Below, piece after piece: positions 1 to 11,000 of a stretch of 64,000 bases of DNA. The stretch is from assembly GCF_025370935.1 (NCBI RefSeq), contig NC_133474.1, positions 13,700,872 through 13,764,871 of the forward strand, given 5' to 3'. Position 1 is the stretch's first letter. Every line of letters begins with the position of its first letter. The translations under genes were made by a program, and so were the position numbers. Source of the stretch: Choristoneura fumiferana. Its lineage: Eukaryota > Arthropoda > Insecta > Lepidoptera > Tortricidae. The notes under the pieces are model-generated. The model did no database searches and was not told the origin of the DNA. It saw only the letters and a program-made list of their open reading frames with translations.

Positions 1-62
1 TAAGTAAATAAAAACTTTTTAACAAAAAAAATAATCGCTGAAAAAAATTAAAAGTAAAAAGT

Positions 63-257
63 AATAAACCTTTTTTGTTTAATCTTAATCTAGGTGCCAG
101 TTTTAAGTCGGTGCCTCAGTATGAGCCAGGAGGCAGCAACAGAAGCCCATCAGGTAGACGACTAATAGGTCCACTCCTCCTGGCTAGTGCTGACTGCTGA
201 GGCAGCGACTTCAAACTGGTACATGCCAAGATTCAGGTTAAGCAAAAAAGGTTTATT
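63..257. repeat. Palindromic hairpin element, GTCGGTGCCTCAG family
   Basis: The two arms start AATAAACCTTTTTTG and end CAAAAAAGGTTTATT, with inner arms around AAGTCGGTGCCTCAG. The same core recurs at 16682-16916, 17721-18054 and 20220-20360, so it is a dispersed foldback element. Confidence 0.75.
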
Positions 258-1314
258 ATTTTTTAGAGTACCAATTTCTCTAAAGATTAATTAAATTAGG
301 TTATACACAGGACTATTAAAAAGAGTAGAATTTATTCCAATATTATTTCCTTCCAGAACCGATGTCACCGTTCTGTCTTCTCTCTTTAATGGCTTTTTTT
401 TATTGGTACATTTATTTATGTGTTATTTGATTATGGCTACTAACCATCGTGGGTAAAAGCACGTTACAACCCAAATATAAAGGTATGACATATACTTTTT
501 ATACATTTGTTTATTACAAAATACCGCAGGTACCGAAAGACGTGCGAGTGAAATATATACCGGAAGGAAGCGATTGGCGCCGCACGCGCCGACACGTGTC
601 CACTTCCTGTCCTAATGTGATAATATAATAGGAGACGTCTCCACACTCTTTACGGTTTAGTTAATTTTTTGTTTTGATTTCACTTTTTCTCACGCCTTTT
701 ACGTTGAACTATTATTTTACACGGGGTTATTTTTATGTTGATAAAATAGGTATCACCCGTAAACTGTATGTAAGTACTTTTTTTTACGTTGCGGAATAGG
801 TACCATCGCGAACCGTGATTGTTGTGCCACTCGCCACTATTTAACTATAATTTAGCCGGGTTATACATACTTGTGGTAAATATTGACATTAATAAACCAG
901 AATAGCATTACGCGGTTAAATTATGGAGTTTGGCAAATGTCTCAACAATCCCGGTTCGCGACTATTTGCGAATGGATACAACGATCATTTTGAAAAAGAA
1001 TAAATCAATGTTACCATTCCCACGCTATCCTGCTATAATCCTACCACAATTATTGACTGATATACGAGTATGAATTATGTTACAACAACAATTATTATTG
1101 TTCCATACAATATAGTTTAGTAAAATAATAACGGACCCAGCCGCCGGCTAAACGCACCCTAACCGAGTAATCATAGGCTTTAAAATGATTCGGTATTGGA
1201 TGGGGTTCCTAATAATAGGAAATATATTGACGAAATAATCCTCAATTATAATGCAGAATAAGAATTTACGAGAATTTATTTTATGGCATATCTATGTATC
1301 ACCGACATAGAATA

Positions 1315-1390
1315 CATATCAAAGTCAAAGTCAAAATATATAATTTAGGCTAAAAAAAATTAGGCTATAACAAGCACTTATGAATGTAAA
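1315..1390. repeat. Dispersed repeat ending GCTATAACAAGCACTTATGAATGT
   Basis: The same sequence with the AAAGTCAAAGTCAAAATAT lead recurs at 40674-40740 in NFS1 intron 4. It looks like the 3' end of a retroelement. Confidence 0.5.
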
Positions 1391-2696
1391 AATTATGGGT
1401 GCCAGAGAACGGTCAGCGACCATTTATGTAAGCCATTAAATAACATTGTATGTAATTCTGGTTTTGTTAAAAAACAACCTCGTTGAGTTTTTTGATGGGT
1501 TCTTTCTTTTGTCAACAGAGATTTTTGGTGGTAGGTTAAGTAGGGACTTAAACTACCAGCCATTAGCCCCGTTGTAAATGTAAGTTAGATATTTTTGACA
1601 TTCGTAACTGGCTGGTTAAAGCCTACATTTTTTGACTTTGACTAGATTGTTTCACTTATTTTTAACAGACTTCAAAAAAAGGAGGAGGTTATCAATTCGT
1701 TTGTATTTTGTTTTATGTTTGTTACCTCAGGACTCCGTCATTTATGAACCGATTTGAATTTTTTTTTCAGACCGATAGAATAATTATTTTCATGGTTTTT
1801 TGTAGTCGGTTCTATTTTTTCATACCTATCTATCTACATAGTGTGCAGAAACGTACTCGTAAGTATTAACTAGTTTTCTGACTTCTGAAACTGACCTATT
1901 TAACAAAAATGAAAAACACCACTTAAGTAATTACTCATTATTAATATAAAAAACAGGTACGTATTGTTTGATCGCACGCGACGCCTATTTGTACAATTTA
2001 CTAAGTGCAGCGTTATCGAACAACAGTGGCGGATCGTTATGTTGTCTGCGTTAAAATCAAAAAGCGTTCATCGACGCTCCTACAATGTGAAGAGCACTTA
2101 ACTTGATTACTTGAAGCCGTATGGTGCGTCACTGCCCACGGGCCCACGGGCAACCAATACCCGCCCCGTCGCGTGGCGCCGTGCTCCTACAAAACCCTGG
2201 CACGTGACTATCGCCCAGGAATTGTAGCGTACAATATGAACATATATTTATGAAAAGCTAACAAAAAATCGACAAAGAGCAAGTCGGACTCGCGCACAGA
2301 ATCTTACGTCTCTAAATAAAAATAAGGGAATTTCAAAGAAAAATCTTATTCATATAATGTATATTGGTAGGTATTTGTTAATAAACATACGTACATAATC
2401 AGATACAACCAAATTTCAAGTCTGTGGGTCAATCGGAAGTTTCTTCAGAACAAAATGTTGTAAAAAGAAGTTGTTTTTGGTGGCTTATCATTCCTCTGTT
2501 TTCCAAAACTTAAAAAAAATATAGAATTTTACAACTATATATTTAGGTAATTAATGCGAATGAATTCTAAACAATGATACCCCACTGGATGGTGAATTTT
2601 TTTACGCCCCCTTTTTGTGTTTTTTTTTATTTTTGTTAAAATATTTTTCCTACGACCGATTTTATTATTTCGAGTTTCAGGTTTGTATGTTTAACC

Positions 2697-2860
2697 CTTA
2701 CATAGATGGAACGAAACAAAAAAATAAGGGGACCGTATTGTTTACAACTGTTCTTTATGATCTTGGACAAGAGACCTAGTCAGTTTGAATTTCGAGATAT
2801 ATACGGAACCCTGGTGCCCGAGTCCGACTCGGACTTGGCGGTTTTTTTTTATAACTTTAC
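2697..2860 (+). repeat. Fragment of the 'gtcggactcggacttgg' lepidopteran repeat
   Basis: It ends in ACTCGGACTTGGCGG plus a T run, like the ends of the longer elements at 4805-5310 and 21010-21720. The 81-codon frame across it is not a gene. Confidence 0.45.
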
Positions 2861-3204
2861 AAAACGTGCAGCACACTTCGTGTGCTTAGTGTTGGCTGGC
2901 ATACCTATTCATTTTAGCCTTGCAAGGCCCTCATCATGCCTTCACCGTTGACAGAAAAAAATGATGTGATTGCTATATTCAATTAATTAATTCAAGCATG
3001 CATGATCTCCGGAGATCTAGTAAAAGGTTGATGCTATTATCAGTATTAACCTATCCCACTTAGAAAAGTGAAAAACCCCCGACATTGTCATTGACATATA
3101 TGTCAAAGCCAATTTTTATCAAACATAGTCGCTTTCACGTAAAACTGCATCAAAATCTATCCATCTGTTTGAGAGCTATGATGCCACAGACAGACATTGA
3201 CGTC

Positions 3205-3400
3205 AAACTTATATCGAAAATGCAAACTGAAATATAGATGCATAGAAAAACCAGAAAAATAAGAAAATAAGAATTTTCCGTTGCTAAATGTTTTGTTGTA
3301 TTTTCGATATGGGTTTTACGGGATGACCGTAAAAGTAACAAAACATTTGGAATTGAAATAAAAAATACAAAAAGATTCCAAAAAAACCAATCTTAATTTG
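3205..3400. repeat. Rearranged tail piece of family C
   Basis: It shares the ATGCATAGAAAAACCAGAAAAATAAG and GGGTTTTACGGGATGACCGT segments with 3661-3790, but with one part inverted. Confidence 0.5.
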
Positions 3401-3424
3401 ATTGCTTAATAACGACATCTCTTG

Positions 3425-3800
3425 TCCGGGTGAGCAGTTGGTTCCAATGGGGTGCTGAAAGTTTCTCGATGAGGGCTACAGCATAGATGTCGCTAGTGTC
3501 GCTGCTTAACTTGCTTAAGTGACTAAATAAGAAAACAAACAGGCTGAGATATGTAGTGCATATGAGAAATTCGTGTCTGTATCACTGTCCAGTGGTGGTG
3601 TAGTGGTATAGCACGTGGCACGGAATGCCGAGGACCTGGGTTCGATTCCCAGCCGCTAGTCCTATTTTTCTGGTTTTTCTATGCATCTATATTTTCAGTC
3701 TGTATTTTCGAGATGGGTTTTACGGGATGACCGTAAGTAACAAAAAATTTGGAATTGAAATAAAAAATACAAAAAGATTCCAAAAAACAAATCTTAGTCA
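3425..3800 (+). repeat. tRNA-like composite repeat, family C (full copy)
   Basis: A segment with GATGAGGGCTACA and GCTGAGATATG precedes a tRNA-like core (GGTATAGCAC to GGACCTGGGTTCGATTCCCAG) and a tail with GGGTTTTACGGGATGACCGT. A second full copy lies reversed at 63035-63300 and a partial one at 60550-60690. The anticodon-arm loop is only about five bases, so this is not a working tRNA. Confidence 0.75.
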
Positions 3801-4439
3801 AACTTATAACACCCCTCATTTTGCATCGTGGGTAAAAACGTCCAAAAATTATATATCCAGCGTCCCAACTATTATTGCAAAACAAACAATACTGTTCAAG
3901 TCAACCACGCTGGTGACCTTGCCATTACAACTACAGACCTATCTAATCGCTAACTTCAGCTTAATTGCACCCGCACTTGGCATTATTTATTTGTAAAAAA
4001 ATTATACCTATTTAAACAACGTCTCGTACAAGGAACAGAAAGGTCTCAATGACCCTGGCTGTAGTGCCCTGCTTTTTCTATCTTTGGTAAGCACAGGACA
4101 ACAGTTACTTTAACTCTTTTGTTTTCATTTGCGTTTGATATTGACGGTACCTAATAAGATGACGATGGTCGGTTTAATTAAAAGTAATTCTATTGTTATT
4201 TCTGCATACCTGCATAAGCAATTAAAGTAAACATTTTTTTATCAAACATAGCCAGACAGAGCCTTAAAGTTGATCGCTGTGATTAATTCAATGAGAAAAT
4301 TTAAGAATAAATACGATGATATGCAAAACACAGTGATTACTTTGTGGCTTTGATCAATCTCAGTAATCAAAGCAATAATGGCTAAGGGACCCCTGTGCAT
4401 TTTTTGTGTAATTTTCATTTTTAATCCACTTGATAGTTG

Positions 4440-4668
4440 ACATTGACACCAATTGACCTAGTCCAAAACTAAGCAAAGCTTGTACTATGGGTACTAACTG
4501 GGCAACAGATTTATGTAGATAATACTTAAATACATAACATTAAACGTCCAAGACCCCAGAGCAAACCGTCGTATTATTCATATAAATATCTGCCCCGACC
4601 GGGAATCGAACCCGGGACGTCAAGCTTCATAGTCAGGTTCTCTAATCACTCGGCTATCCGGTCGCCAA
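4440..4668 (-). repeat. tRNA-derived SINE, family B
   Basis: Read on the minus strand it has a degenerate tRNA head with box B GGGTTCGATTCCCGG, then GGGGCAGATATTT and a 3' part ending near GGACTAGGTCAATTGGTGTC. A close copy is at 7519-7768. Confidence 0.75.
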
Positions 4669-4724
4669 AGTCATTTACTTACTTTGTTATATTAGCTTTC
4701 ATAATCAAGATTGTAATTAATACA

Positions 4725-4803
4725 TACATTTTTTTCTGCCAAGTTTCTTACAGCGCCTTCTTCTTGGTAGGTAATGATGGTCTTTCCAAAAACGCAGGTA
4801 GTA
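4725..4803 (-). repeat. LINE-type 3' end fragment
   Basis: The segment with CTTCTTCTTGG and GATGGTCTTTCC is the reverse complement of 57050-57130. The pair marks a dispersed retroelement end. Confidence 0.45.
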
Positions 4804-4804
4804 T

Positions 4805-5310
4805 AAAAAATAGGTCAAGTGCGAGTCGGACTCGCGCAAAAAGGGTTCCGTACCATTATCTATACAACATTAGACATTAGCAAATAACACGTTTGTTGTA
4901 TGGGAGCCCCCCATAAATATTTATTTTATTTTTATTTAATTGTTTATTTTTAAAGTGAATATAGAAGAAAGAAAGAAAGAAAGAAAGAAACATTTATTCG
5001 TGACAAACATAAGAACAATGGATAAAAAAAATAAAGAAAAATACGACTAAATATTCTATGAATTTTTCAAGCGTCCACCTGTTGCCGTTATTAATATCGA
5101 GCAAAAAACGGCAAAAAAAATCACGTTAGTTGTACGGGAGGGAGCCCCCCTTAAATATTTATTTTATTCTGTTTTTAGTTTTATTTGTTGTGCTAGCGGC
5201 AACAGAAATACATAATCTGTGAAAATTTCAACTGTATAGCTATTACGGTTCATGAGTTACAGTAATAGGGGTCCCGTTTTTACCCATTGGGTACGGAACC
5301 CTAAAAAGTG
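4805..5310 (+). repeat. 'agtcggactcgcgc ... gggtacggaaccct' lepidopteran repeat
   Basis: It opens AAGTGCGAGTCGGACTCGCGC and closes GGGTACGGAACCCTA. A GAAA microsatellite at about 4972-4990 interrupts it. It is non-coding. Confidence 0.5.
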
Positions 5311-6004
5311 ACATGTAAAAGAGCTCTTTACGGCCTATTTAAAACGAAAACGTTTTGATTTTGATTCTTGATTTAATCACCTCAATTCACCTGCATTCAT
5401 GGATTTCAGTAACTAACATTTAAGGATTCGCATGCGCTTTAAACTTGCCGACGGAACGTAATACAAGCCAACAGTTTTCTTACTGACAGAAGAACAATGG
5501 ACATTACGGACAGTAATGCTGCAGCTAACGGCCGTTATGAAGTAAAGTTTGGATATTGATAAAGTGAACCATAGGAAAAATGCTATAATTGCTATTTTTC
5601 TTAGGTCGGGATGTCAGGTAATGTCCTCGTGTACCCAAGAGCTGCGATTCTCTTGTGAATTTGTCTGGAGGGGCAGAGCAGCGCTGAGGACAGCGCCTCC
5701 TTAGGCAACGGTCAATGATTTCCAGGCTAATTTTCGAAACATCCTCAGCCGATGGCTATATAATCTCGACGCGCGGAAGTGCGATTATATGCCGTTTGAA
5801 TTTTCAGTATTTTTTTTTAACTGACATTAAGATATTATTATGCCCATAGAAACTGCCACTAATGAAGAATAAATTACTAAATAGTAAGGTGGATAAATCC
5901 AAAACCAAATGGTTCGGCTCTATACCTGATCATTTTGTTTATTTAAGAACCTCATAATACTTTATTTAAGGTAGGTATAACTGGAAAATGATTGGAATTC
6001 TCAC

Positions 6005-6140
6005 CTTCAAGCGCCTTGTTCCTCGCCAGCAATGCCAACAGGACGTCAGGAGGCGGCGGGTCCAGCGGATGCATAGTCTCCAGACCGTCCATCTGCCCTT
6101 CCCGAGCCATGCACTCTACGTCACCGTATCCTCCTTCCAT
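6005..6140 (-). CDS. First coding exon of an unrecognised minus-strand gene (partial)
   Basis: Reading leftward from an ATG at 6140 the frame gives 45 codons and ends at a clean donor (GAAG|GTGAG, exon edge at 6005). The peptide is acidic and proline-containing, with a PPPPDVLLALLARNKALE stretch near the end. The LL-x-RN-x-LE pattern resembles the start of coiled-coil proteins of the CDR2/BICD/HAP1 type, but that is a weak inference and I do not name the gene. The same frame stays open upstream to about 6320 without another ATG, so this could also be an internal exon. The surrounding 6230-6480 is GC- and CpG-rich, unlike the rest of the region, which fits a promoter or 5' exon. No next exon is visible in 1-6000, so the gene would continue beyond the left edge through a long intron. 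Confidence 0.4.
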
Positions 6141-7079
6141 TAATGCACTACGTCCGACCAACACACATTGACTCAACCACTCGATTAAACATCCCGTATT
6201 GACAAGATCACAGGTCTTCAAAACAGTCGACACGCCGTGTGACTTTGACCGGAGCGGCAGCGACCGGCAACGGACGGCTCGCCGCCGGGACCCCACGTGG
6301 CAGCGCCGCCCACGCCACAACGCGCCGACGCAGTCGCCTTGTCACCGCCCTCCTACCTCCCATTGAGAAGTAATTTTTTACCCCCTGAATCTGATAAACC
6401 CCTAGGCCGGGGCGGCGGGGCAGCTCCCCCGCCCCGAACTAATTTGCTCGAGTCGTACGACACACCCCCGGTGCTTACATCCATCTACAATATTACTCCA
6501 GCACGTTATCCCGTTCGCGGGGGCACTTCGTTTCTACTCATCTGGCACCGTTGTGAAGAAAGAAACTCAAAAATTATAGCAATCGTTATCGAATTTTATC
6601 GTTTTGTGAATACTAACTTTTGAATTTTCACTTGCTTGTTTACTTTTTTAAAAGGGCGTTGCACTCGGGTTTTTGATATTTAAATAAAAATTAAACGCCC
6701 AATGAATGTAATTCTTTTTTTTATCACACTTGCTCGTCAATGATGTTTTTCCATGCCTGTATACTGAAGGACAATGGCCTCAATTGTTCCCGCGGGAATT
6801 ACTTATGGATTTATGTATAGTTTTTCTTCTCAAGGGAGTTATGACTTTAGTTTTAAAAAGTAAGTAGGTACGTCATTTCAAACTAAAGAGGTTTCAAGTC
6901 AGCCAACGTTTTATTTACATGTTTAAAAGTTAGCTATATATAACCCAATTTTACACCATAAAAACTTTCCACGCATCATGAAACTTCGTTATTTTTATAT
7001 TTAAATTTATATCACATTGTTTTGCAATTTTTTAAAGCATGTTGGAATAATTAGCTTAGTATTATCTATGGTAGACGAC

Positions 7080-7236
7080 TTCAAAAGAGTGGCAATCAAG
7101 GGGTCTACTACGCAATTCGTTCCGTTTTGAAAGAAAGATTTTTTATTTTTGCTGACGCAAATATTATTTAATACGAGAGTGAGAGGGACGGTACGATACG
7201 AACTTCGATTTTAAAATTTTGTTGTAGCTCACTTGA
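7080..7236. repeat. Palindromic MITE, CTACTACGAA family
   Basis: Arms GGGGTCTACTACG and CGTACGATACGAACTTCGA-type sequence. Further copies at 30252-30385, 32915-33012, 33815-33935, 48682-48813 and 51893-52018. Confidence 0.6.
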
Positions 7237-7518
7237 ATAGGCTGGTAGCCATTATTTTTTTTATTCAGTTGTTTTCTTAGCGTATTTCTTTTGCCGAGCT
7301 GTGAAGTGTTTGGACACAAAATAATTTCATTTTTTTCCTCGCAATGTGATGAAAATCATTGTGTGTATCACGGGCCGTAAGGGGATTACAAACTCAGATT
7401 GTCATTAGTAATCCCCTTCTTACGCCCCTTAATGCACAATGTACTATTTTTTCATTTGTAATCGTCAGAACAAGATTTTCCTAAAGAAAATAAAAAACAA
7501 GAATAAATAAATAAATAA

Positions 7519-7768
7519 ATATCACGGGACAATTCACACCAATTGACCTAGTCCCAAAGTAAGCTTAGCAAAGCTTGTGTTATGGGTACTAAGCAACGGA
7601 TAAATATAATTATATAGATAGATACATACTTAAATACATAGTAAACACCCAAGACCCGAGAACAAACATTCGTATTTTGCATACAAATATCTGCCCCGAC
7701 ACGGGAATCGAACCCGGGACCTCAAGCTTCGTAGTCAGGTTCCTAACCACTAGGCCATCTGGTCGTCT
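7519..7768 (-). repeat. tRNA-derived SINE, family B
   Basis: On the minus strand a tRNA-like head with GGGTTCGATTCCCG is followed by GGGGCAGATATTTGT and the body ending GGTGTGAATTGTCCCGTGA. It closely matches 4440-4668. Confidence 0.8.
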
Positions 7769-8094
7769 AGAATACTCACATGTAAGACCGGCCGTGGCGG
7801 GTATTACAATAATATATTGAAACCATATTGGTTTGTATTTAAACCTATTTACAAACCCAAAGAAATTAAAAACTTGATTTTATAATGCTATACTTTTTGT
7901 TGAATCCAATATAATGAATATGACGTGAAGGCCGATTCCCTGTTTATGGCTTTCACTATGACATTTCTATTTAATTTGCATGCAATGTGAAAGACACCAA
8001 TTTAACTATTTTTTATTACTTAAATTGTGTTTTGTGATTGTTATAACTCTTTGTAATTGAAAACATTGTATAAAATAATTATATAAATACTAAC

Positions 8095-11000
8095 ATGTGT
8101 GATCAATTCCAACCCGACAATGTTTTTCGAAGATTTGAGGTGGTCGAGTTTCCCACATCGTTTGTTGGTTTATCTACGACGATGAACCTCGACGTAGAGG
8201 CTGACCTGACGACATCCGCTTATCTAAAAACTATGCATGATGGGAAATTGCTGGTATCTTTTTTGTTTATTCTGCGTAACGTAAATGAGTTGGTATCGGT
8301 AAACAAACCTGTTTTTATAAAACTCAATGTGCTTGTTTGTAGAAATTCGATGACGCTCGTGAATTATCAGCAGCACACAGAGCGTACAAGATAGAATATA
8401 TTAATAACTTTACTATTGAAATAACGTTTACACCAAGTAACGAATGTATTTCAAAAGCCAAGCGCAGTAGTCCGTGCGACAACAGGTTCGTGTTCGATCT
8501 CCGCTTGATTCACGTCGATGGGATTCGATGCTGCAATGACGAAGCCCATTCAGAAATAGGACGCTATTATATCTCAGGGCAGTATGAATATAACCAAATC
8601 AGCCATCAGCCAAAAACAATAGACTTCGGAAATATTATTATGAACACTAAAGAAACAAAATGTGTACGTTTAAGAAATGATTCAAATGTTATAGCGGCTA
8701 AATTTCAATATGTCAGAGTAAGTGGCTGTGAGGTCTGCCCTGCAAAATTTACATTACCTCCTAATTCTTCAAGACGCGTATCTGTATCAGTCAAGCCAAA
8801 AACTTTCAAGCAGCAGAATTGTTTCTATTTCAGGGTCAGAAATCCTCATGATATTGACAAAAAATCAACTGAAGATGATGACAATTATTTAACTTACGAA
8901 GTCACTATGAAATGGAACGTTGTTCTTAATAAAAAACCAGTATTGACTAACCCTGAATCTATGCATAAGATATGTGAACCCGAAATTAAATATACTTATA
9001 TTGATGATGAATTAACTACCCATTTGAAGCACAAAGCCAAAGCTGCCGATTTCTTACAAATATGCAAAGCATCTCACAAAGTAATACAAACGAAAGAAAG
9101 ATTGTGTACCGGAACTGTTCAGTGCTACTCTGAAATAATAATAAAACCGAAACCATCACTAGACAATAAATACAATTTTTGTAAGAAGCCTCCACAAAAA
9201 ATTAATACATATGAGGTTTTCGATGTTTTTATTCTGCCATTCAATGTGGATTTTGGAAAAATCGGCCTAAATACTTACGGTGAGAATCAGGTACTGCTAA
9301 AAAATAATTCAAAATACGATATTATCATAAAATTATTTGAAGACAACTGTGTCCTTTACACAGAATACAAAGCGAAACACATTACTCTGAAACTTAAACC
9401 CTCGTCAGAAACGAAAGTTACAGTTTTTTGTTTGGGCTACAGTGAAGGAAACCATACTGGCACTTTTGAGTATTCAGTAGACAATAAATATCAACGTAAA
9501 CATCCATATAAACTTCAAGTAGGTACGCCTACATTATTTGTCCAAGAAAGATGCTTAAAGTTTGGCATGGTCACCAACGAAAGCTTTACGACCTCAGTCC
9601 CCGTAAGGATATGCAATAATTATAATTTACCTGTTAGTTTTCTATGGGAAGAATTACATGCAGACACACCTTTTGAAATAATACCCAGCAGTGGTTCAAT
9701 CCCACATCACACCTCCAAAATATGTGATGTGTTATATGTGTGTAAGGCTACTAAATCAAAAACACACGAGGTTAATTTCGTGTCAGAGCCCAAGGAAATA
9801 ATTCCAATCGAACTAAATGTAATAACACGAAAATTATCTATAAAATTTTTACAACCCGCAGTGTTTTTCAAAGACATCGCTTTAAATTTAGAAACCATCG
9901 AGAAAGTTAAACTGGAAAATTCATCGAGAGAAATTGCCCTTTTCTATGTTGTAGAACCATTAATTCCGGGACTTATGATAGAACCAATGAGCGGGACGAT
10001 ACGACCAAAAACGTTAATGACTTTTGAAATCAAAGTAAAAATATCATGTGTATTAGAGTTTTCATTCGATATTTACGTAAAAATCAATAATAAGGAAAAT
10101 GTGATTTTGCCTGTAAGTGGCAATGTTGTGGAACCAAAGATTGTAATACATCCAAAAAATATCTACATGTCTAGAGTACCATGCTACATGATAACATATG
10201 TACCAGTGACGTTCCAGAATTTAACTACATTACGAAGTGTTATAGAAGTTTTAGACACAGGCGATGACAATATATTCAACGTCTACATTCTCGTGGGAAA
10301 TGAGAAACAAAGAGTATTTGAATTCAATGTGGAAGGTGGCCAAACCAAAACAGTTTTTATAAAAGTCTACGACATTTTTCGTCGAGAATATGAAATGTAT
10401 GTTCCATTTAAAATCAACGGGCTATTAGGTCCGCCAAATGAAAACTCTTGGTCCACAGAACTGCAGCATTACATTGGTGAATACGAACAGTAAGTATTTA
10501 TTATTTTCCTATTGACTTTTTATTATAACTAACAAGTTAATAATCAAATATATATACATACACATATATTTATAAACATTTACTTTTTTTAAGGATATAT
10601 GACAATAATCCTAAAGTGAAAGTGAAAGCAGCGGGTAAGGACATTAGCTTTTGCCGGATAATGGGAGTTATAACAGTACCCTGGATTGAATTCTCTGTTG
10701 ATCAATTTGAAATCAGTTATATACCTAATGGAAGAAATTGTGTTGAATTTACGATGAGAAATGTATCTAAATATTATTTACACGTGACAATTTTAACAGC
10801 GAAACTCGCACCGAACTTTAGCCTTGACTTAATAACGGAAGAACATGAGTCGATTATAAATGAGACTCACATTAAATTTGAGTTAGATCGTGGAAAAGAA
10901 GCAGCACTGACTATGAAATTCCATCCTAAAGGGCATGGTAGATTTATAGCCGTCGCAACGCTCTTTCTGGACAAACATATGACAATACCCTATTCTAATC

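Larger units (their letters stand above)
1..6004. other. Gene-poor left flank
   Basis: Apart from the repeats listed I see no supported gene. If the exon at 6005-6140 is real, this stretch is its first intron. Confidence 0.4.
6321..8094. other. Intergenic region before the CFAP47-like gene
   Basis: It holds the CpG-rich flank of the minus-strand exon (to about 6480), one MITE and one SINE. The last 250 bases are AT-rich with no clear TATA box. Confidence 0.4.

Noticed and set aside
2706..2951. 81-codon frame
   Set aside because: Runs through a repeat ending in ACTCGGACTTGG; not conserved coding sequence.
3596..3662. tRNA-like sequence
   Set aside because: The anticodon loop is too short, the acceptor stem is weak and the flanks recur as a dispersed repeat.
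4592..4666. Minus-strand tRNA candidate
   Set aside because: Acceptor arms do not pair and the same sequence with SINE flanks occurs at 7690-7766.
6297..6623. Plus-strand 108-codon frame
   Set aside because: Lies opposite the GC-rich exon region and has no recognisable domain or splice support.
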